Notes under the pieces: model-generated
What the model was told of the DNA's origin: nothing
The model's database searches: none
The model's input: only the letters and a program-made list of their open reading frames with translations
Shown here: piece by piece, positions 25,762 through 33,483 of the stretch
Position numbering within the stretch: the stretch's first letter is position 1
Layout of the letters: every line of letters begins with the position of its first letter
Program-made: the position numbers and the translations under genes
Assembly: GCA_030537835.1 (NCBI GenBank)
Contig: JAUNVB010000006.1
Span: forward strand, 44,083 to 77,565
Length of the DNA: 33,483 bases
From: Andreesenia angusta
GTDB taxonomy: Bacteria > Bacillota > Clostridia > Tissierellales > Gottschalkiaceae
Direction of reading: 5' to 3'

Positions 25762-27564
25762 TTATCTATTAAATTGACTATTATATATATCATGATATTT
25801 CCCACCTAAGTCTAAGAGCTCATTATGAGTTCCTGCTTCTACAATTTCTCCATTGTCTAGAACTATAATCTTATCTGCATTTTTCACTGTAGAAAGTCTA
25901 TGGGCTATTATAAAGCTAGTTCTTCCAATCATCATATCGTCTATTGCTGTTTGCAATAATAATTCCGTCCTTGTATCGATAGAAGATGTGGATTCATCTA
26001 ATATTAATATTTTAGGTTTCGATATAATCGCTCTTGCAATTGTTATTAATTGCTTTTGTCCTTCCGAGATATTATTCGCCTCTTCATTTATGACCATATT
26101 ATAAGTTTCTGGTAATGTCCTAATAAAATTATCTGCATTTGCCATCTTAGCAGCATCTATGACGTCTTGATCAGATGCGTCTAATTTACCAAATCTTATA
26201 TTCTCCATTATACTCCCATTGAATAACCAAGTATCTTGAAGTACTATTCCTAAGATTCTTCTAAGATCGTATTTAGAAAATTCTGTAATATTCTTTCCAT
26301 CTATATAGATACTTCCTGAATTTAATTCATAAAATCTTGCAAGTAATTTTATCAATGTCGTCTTACCTGAGCCTGTAGATCCAACTATTGCTATTTTTTC
26401 TCCGGCCTTAATATCTAGATTTAAATTTTTAATAGTCATATTATTTCCATCATAAGAGAAATTAATATCTTTAAATACTACATCTCCTTTTATATTTTCT
26501 ATATCGATTCTCTTATTTGAACTGACTACTTCCTCTTCAGCTTCTAAGAATTCAAAAATCCTCTCTCCCGCAGCAGCTGCAGATTGTAAATTATTCACTA
26601 TCTGTGCAAATTGATTTATCGGTTGAGTGAAAGTTCTAATATATTGTACAAAAGCTAAAATATCTCCTATATTTATAATATTCTTCATTACAAAGAATCC
26701 ACCAGATATAGTAACTATTACATATCCTAGATTACCTACAAAGTTCATTATAGGATTCATCGTTCCTGAAAGAAATTGTGATTTCCAAGAACTTTTATAT
26801 AATTCATCCGTTAATTCTTTAAAATTCTCAATAGAGTTAGCTTCTTTATTGAATGATTTAATTATATTCTGCCCACTGAATTGCTCTTGTACTTCTGCAT
26901 TTACTTTTCCTAAAACTCTCTGTTGTTCAGAAAAATACCTCTGTGATTTCTTAATTATAAAGGAGATTATAAAAACCGAAAGAGGTAATATCAGTACTGC
27001 TATTATAGTCATCTTTATATTAATATATAACATTAATAGAAATACGCCTATAATCGTTATTATAGAACTTATTAATTGTGATAAGTTCTGTGTTAAGTTC
27101 TGACTTACTAAATCGACATCATTAGTTATTCTAGATAGTATATCTCCTTGTTTATTTATATCAAAATATTTTACAGGCAATCTATTGATCTTCTCAGATA
27201 TTTCTTTTCTCAATTTATAAGAAACTCTTTGACTTATATCTGAGAATATAAATGCTTGTAAAGACGAAAATATCATACTAAGAATATATAGTATTAATAT
27301 AATAATTAAAATCTTATGAATATACGGAAAGTCTATTTTAGCATTATTTACACCTTGTGCTTTTGCAATTATTCCTTCACTTAATCTATTAGTTGCTTTT
27401 CTCAATACATTAGGACCAAGAATAGAAAGTGCAGTTCCTAATATAGCGAATGAAAAAGCTAGAATTAATTTAAGCTTATACTCGCTCATATATGAAAAAA
27501 TCTTCTTCATAGTCCCTTTAAAATCTTTTGCTTTTTGAACTCTCTTATCGTTTTTCTGTTTCAT
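25762..27564 (-). CDS. ABC exporter half-transporter, catalytically competent subunit (TM288-like)
   Basis: A 600-aa membrane exporter subunit. Six transmembrane segments (about residues 33-320) are followed by a nucleotide-binding domain: Walker A GSTGSGKT (395-402), Q-loop LQDTWLF, signature ISEGQ (499-503, a change from LSGGQ), Walker B ILILDE with catalytic Glu524, and switch His555 (IIAHRLSTV). With the neighbour it should form a heterodimer of the TM287/288 or BmrCD type, exporting drugs or lipids. The ATG at 27564 has GAGGAGG nine bases upstream, and overlaps the end of the partner gene by 20 bases. The substrate is unknown. Confidence 0.92.
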   Translation of the reverse strand: MKQKNDKRVQKAKDFKGTMKKIFSYMSEYKLKLILAFSFAILGTALSILGPNVLRKATNRLSEGIIAKAQGVNNAKIDFPYIHKILIIILILYILSMIFSSLQAFIFSDISQRVSYKLRKEISEKINRLPVKYFDINKQGDILSRITNDVDLVSQNLTQNLSQLISSIITIIGVFLLMLYINIKMTIIAVLILPLSVFIISFIIKKSQRYFSEQQRVLGKVNAEVQEQFSGQNIIKSFNKEANSIENFKELTDELYKSSWKSQFLSGTMNPIMNFVGNLGYVIVTISGGFFVMKNIINIGDILAFVQYIRTFTQPINQFAQIVNNLQSAAAAGERIFEFLEAEEEVVSSNKRIDIENIKGDVVFKDINFSYDGNNMTIKNLNLDIKAGEKIAIVGSTGSGKTTLIKLLARFYELNSGSIYIDGKNITEFSKYDLRRILGIVLQDTWLFNGSIMENIRFGKLDASDQDVIDAAKMANADNFIRTLPETYNMVINEEANNISEGQKQLITIARAIISKPKILILDESTSSIDTRTELLLQTAIDDMMIGRTSFIIAHRLSTVKNADKIIVLDNGEIVEAGTHNELLDLGGKYHDIYNSQFNR

Positions 27565-29632
27565 AATTGAGTTCCTCCTCTGCTAATTGTGATAGTGCTA
27601 TCTCTTTATAGGTCTTAGAATTTTTAATCAATTCATCGTGCTTTCCTATACCGTCTAGCTCACCATCTTTTAAGACTATTATCTTATCCGAATTCTTTAT
27701 ACTATTAATCCTCTGTGATATAAGGATTGTTGTAGTGTCTTTAAGATTTCTATCTAATTCACTTCTCAATTTACTTTCAGTTGTAAAATCTAATGCTGAA
27801 AAACTATCATCGAATATTATTATATCTGGTTTTTTCGCAATAGCTCTAGCAATAGATAGTCTCTGTTTCTGTCCACCTGATAGATTTGCTCCCATCTCAG
27901 ATATCTCAGAATCGTATTTTTCTTCTTTTTTCTCTATGAATTCTTTCGCCTGTGCAATTTCTGCAGATTTAATTATATCTTCTTCTTTAATTTTTTCATT
28001 TCCAAATTTTATATTGCTATTTATATCTCCTGAGAATAAAAAAGATTTCTGTGGAACATATCCTACCATTTTTCTAAGTTCTTTCTGATTCATATTTCTT
28101 ATATCCACACCTGCTATTTCTATACTGCCTTCAGTTGGATCATAGAATCTATTTAATAGTTTTACGATTGTACTCTTACCACTACCCGTACCTCCGATTA
28201 TAGCTACTTTATCTCCTTTTTCGATTTTAAAACTTATATTTTTCAATACATTCTTTTCTGCATAAGGATATTTAAAGCCTATATTTTTAAATTCAATTTC
28301 TCCTCTTTTGCTCTTTATAATTTCTTCTGCTAAAAGAGGATCCTTTATGCTTATTTCCATATCTAAAATTTCTGCAATTCTATTAGCAGCAACTGAAGAT
28401 CTTGGGAATAATACTGAAATCATTGAGATCATTAAGAATGACATTATTATCTGCATACTATATTGTATAAATGCCATCATATCTCCTATTTCAAGCTTTC
28501 CTAAATCGATTTGATATGAACCATACCATACGACAATAATCATTATTATATTCATGATTAAGGTCATAGCCGGCATTAAAAGTCCCATTATTCTACCTAC
28601 AAATTTAGTAGTATTCGATAATTCTTCATTCGTTATATCGAATTTTTCTTCTTCTAATTTTTCATTATTATATGCTCTTATAACTAATAATCCAGTTATA
28701 GACTCTCTAGTTACTAGATTCAATTTATCTAATAGTTTTTGAATTAATTTAAATCTCGGTACTGCAACACTGAAGATAATCAACATTACTAATGTTATTG
28801 CAATAGCGGCAAGTGGTATTATCCAAGACATAGATAAATTGGTTTTAAATACCTTAATTATTCCTCCAATTCCTAATATAGGTGCATAGAAGACTAATCT
28901 TAAGAATAAGACTAAGAATAATTGTATCTGCTGAATATCATTAGTGCTTCTATTTATCAATGAGGATATTGAGAATTTATCTATTTCTTTATCTGAAAAG
29001 GACATGACTTTTCTAAATACTGAATTTCTTAAATCCCTTCCTACTCCTGCTGCTATCTTTGAAGCTATAATTACTACAATAACAGCTGCTAACATACTTC
29101 CTAGAGCTATTAATATCATTTTAAATCCAGTTTTAAATAGATAATCTATTTGTATTTTATTCATATCTATTCCTAATTCTTTATACTCTGCTTTTATGAA
29201 ATGATTCATATACATTTCTTTCATAGTACTGGTTAAATTCTTATCGTCTCTATTGAATAATTTAAAAATAGAACTCTCTATAATTCTATCTAATTCTTTA
29301 TCATCTTCTACTAATTCATATATATTATCTTCTTTATTTAAATCGGGATTGAAATATTTTATTTCTATTTGATTTTTATTCTTTTTCTTATATGAGTTTT
29401 CAAAGATCTCTCTATCTTCATAATTTAATATACTTTTTATTCTATTATGAGTTTTTTCTGTTAAATACTCTGGTATTTCTGCGCTTATACCACCTTTTTG
29501 AATGCCCTCATCTACTATTTCAGCCATATAATTTGGTAATGCTAAATTCGCATTTGCCTGTATGAATAATAATATTACGAGTAATATTATATTCAATATA
29601 TATGGCTTTATATACTCTTTTAATTTAATCAT
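27545..29632 (-). CDS. ABC exporter half-transporter, degenerate subunit (TM287/BmrC-like)
   Basis: A 695-aa partner subunit. Walker A is GGTGSGKS (480-487) and the signature is a full LSGGQ (584-588). The catalytic Glu after Walker B is Asp609 (IIIFDDSFSALD), and the switch His is Gln640 (ILISQRINSI). This is the degenerate-site pattern of heterodimeric exporters. Between the first two membrane segments there is a charged extracytoplasmic insertion (about residues 43-165), as in BmrC-like proteins. The ATG at 29632 has GAGGTG upstream. It is the first gene behind a perfect promoter, divergent from a MarR regulator that probably controls it. Confidence 0.92.
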   Translation of the reverse strand: MIKLKEYIKPYILNIILLVILLFIQANANLALPNYMAEIVDEGIQKGGISAEIPEYLTEKTHNRIKSILNYEDREIFENSYKKKNKNQIEIKYFNPDLNKEDNIYELVEDDKELDRIIESSIFKLFNRDDKNLTSTMKEMYMNHFIKAEYKELGIDMNKIQIDYLFKTGFKMILIALGSMLAAVIVVIIASKIAAGVGRDLRNSVFRKVMSFSDKEIDKFSISSLINRSTNDIQQIQLFLVLFLRLVFYAPILGIGGIIKVFKTNLSMSWIIPLAAIAITLVMLIIFSVAVPRFKLIQKLLDKLNLVTRESITGLLVIRAYNNEKLEEEKFDITNEELSNTTKFVGRIMGLLMPAMTLIMNIIMIIVVWYGSYQIDLGKLEIGDMMAFIQYSMQIIMSFLMISMISVLFPRSSVAANRIAEILDMEISIKDPLLAEEIIKSKRGEIEFKNIGFKYPYAEKNVLKNISFKIEKGDKVAIIGGTGSGKSTIVKLLNRFYDPTEGSIEIAGVDIRNMNQKELRKMVGYVPQKSFLFSGDINSNIKFGNEKIKEEDIIKSAEIAQAKEFIEKKEEKYDSEISEMGANLSGGQKQRLSIARAIAKKPDIIIFDDSFSALDFTTESKLRSELDRNLKDTTTILISQRINSIKNSDKIIVLKDGELDGIGKHDELIKNSKTYKEIALSQLAEEELNYETEKR

Positions 29633-29647
29633 ATATTCACCTCATTC

Positions 29648-29694
29648 ATTAGTTATGATAATATAATTATATATATATAACTAATTTATGTCAA
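29648..29694 (-). promoter_or_regulatory. Consensus promoter with inverted-repeat operator for the ABC exporter
   Basis: On the minus strand, TTGACA (29689-29694) and TATAAT (29666-29671) are exactly 17 bases apart. Nine-base arms of an inverted repeat, ATTAGTTAT (29648-29656) and ATAACTAAT (29677-29685), lie one in the spacer and one near the transcription start, 20 bases apart. This is where a repressor would block the promoter. The divergent MarR protein is the obvious candidate (inference). Confidence 0.75.
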
Positions 29695-29726
29695 TAAAAT
29701 ATCGGTAAGTAAAAGTAATATATTTA

Positions 29727-29735
29727 TGATATAAT
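29727..29735 (+). promoter_or_regulatory. Extended -10 promoter of the MarR gene
   Basis: TGATATAAT is an extended -10 element (TG, one base, TATAAT). No good -35 lies upstream. It is about 46 bases before the MarR start codon. Confidence 0.55.
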
Positions 29736-29780
29736 TATATTTAGATAATCATTGTTTAGTAAATTTGAGGGGGTATTTCT

Positions 29781-30242
29781 TTGGAATGCAAAGATAATCT
29801 AGATGAGACTATTAGTAATTTTTTTGAATTCATAATTTTCTTACATAGGAATCTTTTTAATCCTGAATCTATGATGAAGCGTTATTCTATGCCTATTTCT
29901 CAGATAAAAGTTTTGTTTTTTCTATATAAAAAAGGAAATAGCATAGTTTCTGATATAGCAGATTCTTTATCTATAAATCGTTCTAATCTGACTCCGATAT
30001 TAGAAAATTTATATAGGAATGGCTATATTGAAAAAGCTACACTACCTAAGGATAAGAGATACTATATAATCAGTATTACTGAAAAAGGTAAACAATTCGT
30101 TGATGAAAAAGAAAGTTTGATAAAAATGGAATTAAAAGAGAAATTTAAATCCATATCTGATGAAGAGCTAGATCTATTAAATAAATATATGATTGGAACA
30201 AAGGAAATATTGTCTGATATATGTAAAAAACAATCCCCTTAA
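29781..30242 (+). CDS. MarR-family transcriptional regulator
   Basis: A 153-aa winged-helix regulator. The DNA-binding region runs from about residue 40 to 105: ISQIKVLFFLYKKGNSIVSD, the recognition helix SINRSNLTPILENLYRNGYI, and the wing LPKDKRYYIISITEKG. Helices on each side form the dimer interface. The start is TTG at 29781, with GAGGGGG seven bases upstream and no earlier in-frame start. It is divergent from the ABC exporter genes and probably represses them until a ligand binds; the ligand is unknown. Confidence 0.93.
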   Translation: MECKDNLDETISNFFEFIIFLHRNLFNPESMMKRYSMPISQIKVLFFLYKKGNSIVSDIADSLSINRSNLTPILENLYRNGYIEKATLPKDKRYYIISITEKGKQFVDEKESLIKMELKEKFKSISDEELDLLNKYMIGTKEILSDICKKQSP

Positions 30243-30258
30243 TTAAGGGGATTGTTTT
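30227..30258. terminator. Bidirectional terminator
   Basis: A perfect palindrome AAAACAATCCCCTTAA plus complement has A's on the left and T's on the right. It lies between the rightward MarR gene and the leftward 141-aa gene and overlaps both stops. Confidence 0.9.
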
Positions 30259-30682
30259 AAAAGATCAATATTTCTTTTTCACATTTTACAATATTTTTTA
30301 ATATGTCTGAAAGTTCCGTTCCAATATTCTTAGGCGGTTTATAGCCTTTAAATTTTAATTTTTCTAATTCAGTATATATTGTAATCTTCCATTTACCTAA
30401 TCCTGCTAAAGGTAGATCGTTTTCTTCATTTTTTATATCAGATAAATCTACTTTTGAAAACAGTTTTTCGTCAAGATAATCTTTAGTTAAAAAATATTCA
30501 TATTCTTCTTCTATAGGATAAAATTCTCCATCTATTAACGAGTTCTCTATACCTCTATTGAATTCTATCTTAACTTTTCCTAAATCTCTTTTTATATCTA
30601 TTTTACATCTAGTAAAATCGGTTATTTTATCTAAATTATTAATATAATATTTTACTTCTATTCCCTTAACTCCTGTATTCAT
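30257..30682 (-). CDS. Hypothetical protein, 141 aa
   Basis: A soluble-looking protein without signal peptide or membrane segment, rich in Lys, Glu and Ile. Strand-like stretches (GIEVKYYIN, KVKIEFNRG, WKITIYTELEKLKFKGYKPP) suggest a beta-rich fold, with a short helical end. I recognise no family. The ATG at 30682 has a GGGGGAG ribosome site about ten bases away. It follows the DJ-1-like gene by 23 bases and is probably co-transcribed with it. Confidence 0.7.
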   Translation of the reverse strand: MNTGVKGIEVKYYINNLDKITDFTRCKIDIKRDLGKVKIEFNRGIENSLIDGEFYPIEEEYEYFLTKDYLDEKLFSKVDLSDIKNEENDLPLAGLGKWKITIYTELEKLKFKGYKPPKNIGTELSDILKNIVKCEKEILIF

Positions 30683-30705
30683 AAATTATATTCTCCCCCA
30701 TTATA

Positions 30706-31254
30706 CTATGATTTTAATACATCTTTTTCTAATTCAGATGCTTTTTCATTTCCTAATAGATATCTGACTATCTCTATAGCAAAGTCTGCTGCTAAATATG
30801 GTCCTTTTCCAGTTATTATATTAGAATCTATTTCTACATCAGAATTAGTATATTCTGCATCCTCTATATTAGATTCGAATCCAGGATAACAAGTTGCTCT
30901 TCTTCCTTTTAATATTTTAGCTTCTTGAAGCACTGAAGGACCAGCGCATATTGCTGATACTAATTTTCCTTTTTCAAAAACTGATTTAACTATTTCTATA
31001 ACTCTTTTATCATCTCTTAGATTGAATGCTCCTGGAAGCCCTCCTGGAATTATGACCGCATCTAAGCTATCGATTTCATCTATTTGATCAATAGTTAAAT
31101 CTGCTATAACTCTTATATCGTGTGCCCCTTTAACCTCAAGATTTTCATCTATTGAGACCATATCTACCTTTATTTTCATTCTTCTTAAAAAGTCTACAGT
31201 TGTTAATGCTTCTATTTCTTCAAATCCTTCAGCTAAAAAAACTAATGCTCTCAT
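30706..31254 (-). CDS. DJ-1/PfpI-family protein
   Basis: A 182-aa flavodoxin-like fold protein of the DJ-1/YajL branch. The nucleophilic Cys103 lies in the elbow SAICAGPSVL, and the supporting Glu15 in GFEEIEALTTVDFLRR. AVIIPGGLPGAFNLR is the strand and loop before the active site. Family members act in methylglyoxal or protein-glycation detoxification, but activity is not proven by sequence. The ATG at 31254 has GGAGGG five bases upstream. Confidence 0.92.
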   Translation of the reverse strand: MRALVFLAEGFEEIEALTTVDFLRRMKIKVDMVSIDENLEVKGAHDIRVIADLTIDQIDEIDSLDAVIIPGGLPGAFNLRDDKRVIEIVKSVFEKGKLVSAICAGPSVLQEAKILKGRRATCYPGFESNIEDAEYTNSDVEIDSNIITGKGPYLAADFAIEIVRYLLGNEKASELEKDVLKS

Positions 31255-31556
31255 GCTCTCCCTCCTCTTCTCTTTTCTTATATTTTATCATATATGCTGT
31301 TTTTTTCAAATTTTATACTCTTAATCTCTTAATTGATAATCTCATTATTAAATGTATATGAAATAATAATTCTATATGTTATTAATATTCATTACTCTAT
31401 ATCTATTGTTATAATTTAACATATGGTAACGTTTTCTTCCTCTGATTTTATGTATTTTGTATTCATAACGAATTTTGTATTATTTATTTTTATTTGAGAA
31501 AATTTTGGGTATAATAAGATTGAGTGATAAATTATTTTATTGAGGAGGTTATGTTA
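31255..31556. promoter_or_regulatory. Divergent promoter region of the DJ-1-like gene and the AGCS symporter
   Basis: This 302-base AT-rich stretch has no gene. For the leftward DJ-1-like gene, TTGAAA (31304-31309) and TAAAAT (31282-31287) are 16 bases apart. For the rightward symporter, TATAAT lies at 31510-31515 with a poor -35. A 9-base direct repeat TTTTGTATT occurs at 31455 and 31473. No riboswitch or strong hairpin is visible. Confidence 0.55.
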
Positions 31557-32921
31557 ATGGAAAGCTTTCTAGCAGTTTTAGAGAGTTTCAAAGACTTCTT
31601 ATGGGATAATTTTCTAGTCTATGCCTTATTATTTGTAGGGATATATTTGACTATAAAACTAGGATTACCTCAAATTACGTCTTTGAAGAAGATCTTTACT
31701 CAACCATTTAAGGGGATGTTTGATAAAGATAGTGAAGGAGTTAGTTCATTTCAGGCACTTGCGACTTCAGTAGCAGGTCAAGTGGGTACTGGAAATATTG
31801 GGGGAGTTGCAACAGCAATAGTTGCTGGTGGACCTGGTGCCGTATTCTGGATGTGGGTTTCAGGTTTACTTGGTATGTCAACTATTTTTGGTGAGGCTAT
31901 ATTAGCCCAAAAGTTTAGAGAGAAAAGAAATGGTAATTGGGTTGGGGGCCCAGCATTCTATATTTCTAAGGGTCTTAAGAATAAGAAATTAGGAAAGATA
32001 TTGGGAAGTGTTTTTGCTATACTTATAATTCTTGCACTAGGCCTTATTGGAAATATGGTTCAATCGAATTCTATGTCTGTTGCATTAGAAAGTGGATTCG
32101 GTTTTAACCCTTTAGTAGTTGGGGTTATAGTTGCTATAGTAGCAGCACTTATTTTTGTTGGAGGAATAAATAGAATTGCTTCTTTTGCTGAGATACTTGT
32201 TCCTATAATGGCTATAATATATTTCATCGGTTCAATAGTTATTATGATTAAATTTCACGATAATATTATACCAGTATTTAAGGATATATTTACGCAAGCT
32301 TTCAGTGGAAGAGCAGCAATGGGAGCTATTGCAGGTATATCAGTTAAGCAAGCTGTTAAATTAGGGCTTGCTAGAGGATTGTTTTCTAATGAAGCAGGTA
32401 TGGGTTCTACTCCACATGCACATGCGGTTGCTGAAGTAAAACATCCTGCACAACAAGGTTTCGTTGCAATGTTCGGTGTTATAATTGACACATTCGTAAT
32501 ATGTTCAGTTACAGCCTTAATAATACTTACTACAAAAGCTGATATAGTAGCTTCACAGGAAGGACTTAATTCTGTTCAAGTTACTCAAAAAGCATTCGAA
32601 ATCGCTTTTGGTAATATAGGTATTAAATTCTTAGGAATTTCATTATTATTCTTTGCTTTTACTACTATTATAGGATGGTATTATTTTGGTGAGAGTAATA
32701 TTAGATATTTATTTGGTAAAAAAGGTCTTATTCCTTATAGAATACTAGTTATGATTTTCATAGTACTAGGTGCTAAATTTGAAATAGATATAGTATGGGA
32801 TTTAGCAGATCTATTTAATGGTTTAATGATTATACCAAACCTTATAGCATTACTTTTATTATCAGGTATAATCTCTGCTACATTAAAGGAATTTAAAGAT
32901 AATGAAGACGAGTACTTATAA
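31557..32921 (+). CDS. AGCS-family sodium:alanine/glycine symporter
   Basis: A 454-aa membrane transporter that imports alanine or glycine with sodium. The AGCS signatures are visible: GQVGTGNIGGVATAIVAGGP, then GAVFWMWVSGLLGMSTIFGE, and further on GLARGLFSNEAGMGSTPHAHA. There are about ten to eleven hydrophobic segments. The ATG at 31557 has GGAGG eight bases upstream; two in-frame upstream ATGs are too close or lack a ribosome site. It is a single gene ended by a terminator. Confidence 0.94.
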   Translation: MESFLAVLESFKDFLWDNFLVYALLFVGIYLTIKLGLPQITSLKKIFTQPFKGMFDKDSEGVSSFQALATSVAGQVGTGNIGGVATAIVAGGPGAVFWMWVSGLLGMSTIFGEAILAQKFREKRNGNWVGGPAFYISKGLKNKKLGKILGSVFAILIILALGLIGNMVQSNSMSVALESGFGFNPLVVGVIVAIVAALIFVGGINRIASFAEILVPIMAIIYFIGSIVIMIKFHDNIIPVFKDIFTQAFSGRAAMGAIAGISVKQAVKLGLARGLFSNEAGMGSTPHAHAVAEVKHPAQQGFVAMFGVIIDTFVICSVTALIILTTKADIVASQEGLNSVQVTQKAFEIAFGNIGIKFLGISLLFFAFTTIIGWYYFGESNIRYLFGKKGLIPYRILVMIFIVLGAKFEIDIVWDLADLFNGLMIIPNLIALLLLSGIISATLKEFKDNEDEYL

Positions 32922-32965
32922 TAAAGATTTTGAATTATAATTTAATTATGTATACAGTAAACAAC

Positions 32966-32999
32966 TCTCAGTCTATATTAGGCTGAGATTATTTTTTTA
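32966..32999 (+). terminator. Terminator after the AGCS symporter
   Basis: The stem TCTCAGTCT pairs with AGGCTGAGA (one G-U) around a five-base loop, followed by a T-rich run that includes seven T's. Confidence 0.85.
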
Positions 33000-33041
33000 T
33001 TATTCTATTATATTGAGTATAATAAATATAAAGGAGAATTT

Positions 33042-33287
33042 ATGTACTATCAAGTAAATTGGGCTTCTATAACATTAGGAATTTCTGTAATACTATTAGA
33101 ACTAGGATTCTTACTGGCTTATAGAACAGGATGGAATATTGGTACCGCAGCTATAATATCAACTATAGTTGTGACAATAGCATTAGTTCCTATCGGTATT
33201 TTTCTCTATAGAGAGTCTATAAGTATTAATAATATAACAGGTATTACTCTGAGCTTAATAGGAATATATATGATAAGTATGAGATGA
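33042..33287 (+). CDS. Short DMT (EamA-like) membrane protein, 81 aa, probably N-terminally truncated
   Basis: Three hydrophobic segments (about residues 8-26, 34-55 and 63-79) match the C-terminal part of the roughly 140-aa drug/metabolite-transporter family: NWASITLGISVILLELGF, YRTGWNIGTAA, PIGIFLYRESISINNITG, and GIYMIS. The usual first 55-60 residues, including the first membrane segments, are missing. The gene still has an ATG with AAAGGAG five bases upstream, a TATAAT shortly before that, and a terminator. It may be a working small protein or a decaying remnant. Confidence 0.7.
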   Translation: MYYQVNWASITLGISVILLELGFLLAYRTGWNIGTAAIISTIVVTIALVPIGIFLYRESISINNITGITLSLIGIYMISMR

Positions 33288-33320
33288 TAAAAAGCTGCTA
33301 TAAATAGCAGCTTTTTATCA
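33285..33320. terminator. Bidirectional terminator after the DMT-like gene
   Basis: A perfect 16-bp stem (TGATAAAAAGCTGCTA with its complement) and TAAA loop, starting at the stop codon. A/T-rich arms allow it to serve the leftward gene at the right edge too. Confidence 0.85.
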
Positions 33321-33358
33321 TTTAATAATTAGACTAGACTAGTCTTATCTATCTAGCC

Positions 33359-33483
33359 TCAGCCTTTTACTCCTAATTTCTGTTTTAATTCTTTAGTAAT
33401 ATCTTTAATATATTGATTACCCATTAAGATATAATAATCTTCTTCTGTCGTAAACGGATCTTCTTCATCTGGTGAGAATAAAA
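33359..33483 (-). CDS. C-terminal end of an unidentified gene cut by the right edge
   Basis: An open frame enters from the right edge and ends in TGA at 33359. It encodes about 41 residues with an acidic stretch (SPDEEDPFTTEEDYYILMG) and a helical lysine-rich end (YIKDITKELKQKLGVKG). Codon use matches the neighbours and the gene would be followed by the bidirectional hairpin at 33285-33320. There is too little sequence to name it. Confidence 0.55.
   Translation of the reverse strand, partial: LFSPDEEDPFTTEEDYYILMGNQYIKDITKELKQKLGVKG

Noticed and set aside
26627..27103. 158-aa open frame opposite the ABC exporter gene
   Set aside because: It is antisense to a clear transmembrane domain, with no ribosome site and no family features.
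32255..32491. Open frame antisense to the AGCS symporter
   Set aside because: It lies wholly inside a strongly supported gene, has no ribosome site, and its alanine-rich product mirrors the symporter codons.
33331..33350. GACTAG repeats as an attachment site or small repeat
   Set aside because: They are only a ten-base palindrome and a partial copy, with no integrase gene or second copy in the window.

Overview
The window is AT-rich DNA, strongly biased to A/T-ending codons, from a low-GC Gram-positive anaerobe. It is most likely a member of Clostridia or Tissierellia. The evidence is the codon bias, strong GGAGG-type ribosome sites with frequent TTG starts, lipoprotein signal peptides on ABC substrate-binding proteins, the short HisG plus HisZ arrangement, and a type IV pilus operon without outer-membrane parts (no pilP/pilQ). 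The genus cannot be fixed from the sequence alone. Nearly all genes lie on the minus strand. The exceptions are a large HTH protein, a MarR regulator, an AGCS symporter and a short DMT-like protein.

Layout. 1-4461 (minus) is a housekeeping operon read leftwards: polysaccharide deacetylase, YtqA-type radical SAM enzyme, RsuA pseudouridine synthase, phosphatidylserine synthase, an unknown 180-aa protein, and an RluA-family pseudouridine synthase cut by the left edge. 4701-6185 (plus) is a 494-aa HTH protein of unknown role with palindromic DNA in front of it. 6213-13714 (minus) is a complete histidine operon, hisZ-G-D-C-B-H-A-F-IE, behind a perfect consensus promoter with short tandem repeats in its leader and no T-box. 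13919-17526 (minus) is a zinc-uptake locus: a ZinT-like lipoprotein followed by znuA-znuC-znuB. The ZnuA carries an unusual inserted domain of about 140 residues with two HxH motifs.

17624-24176 (minus) is a compact type IV pilus operon in the order pilB-pilT-pilC-pilin-prepilin peptidase-pilM-pilN-pilO. Six of its eight genes lack an ATG start, and pilM has no ATG, GTG or TTG near its natural beginning. 24411-25671 (minus) holds a small membrane protein, a small unknown protein and an OsmC-family protein. 25762-29632 (minus) encodes a heterodimeric TM287/288-type ABC exporter, divergent from a MarR regulator (29781-30242) whose probable operator sits on the exporter promoter. 30257-31254 (minus) holds an unknown protein and a DJ-1/PfpI protein. 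31557-33287 (plus) holds an AGCS sodium:amino-acid symporter and an 81-aa DMT fragment-like protein. The right edge cuts a minus-strand gene.

Most of the window is ordinary core metabolism and envelope biology. The points most worth a second look are the ZnuA insertion, the pilM start, the structured leader of pilB, and the unknown HTH protein with its palindrome. I see no CRISPR array, transposon, prophage, rRNA or tRNA gene.
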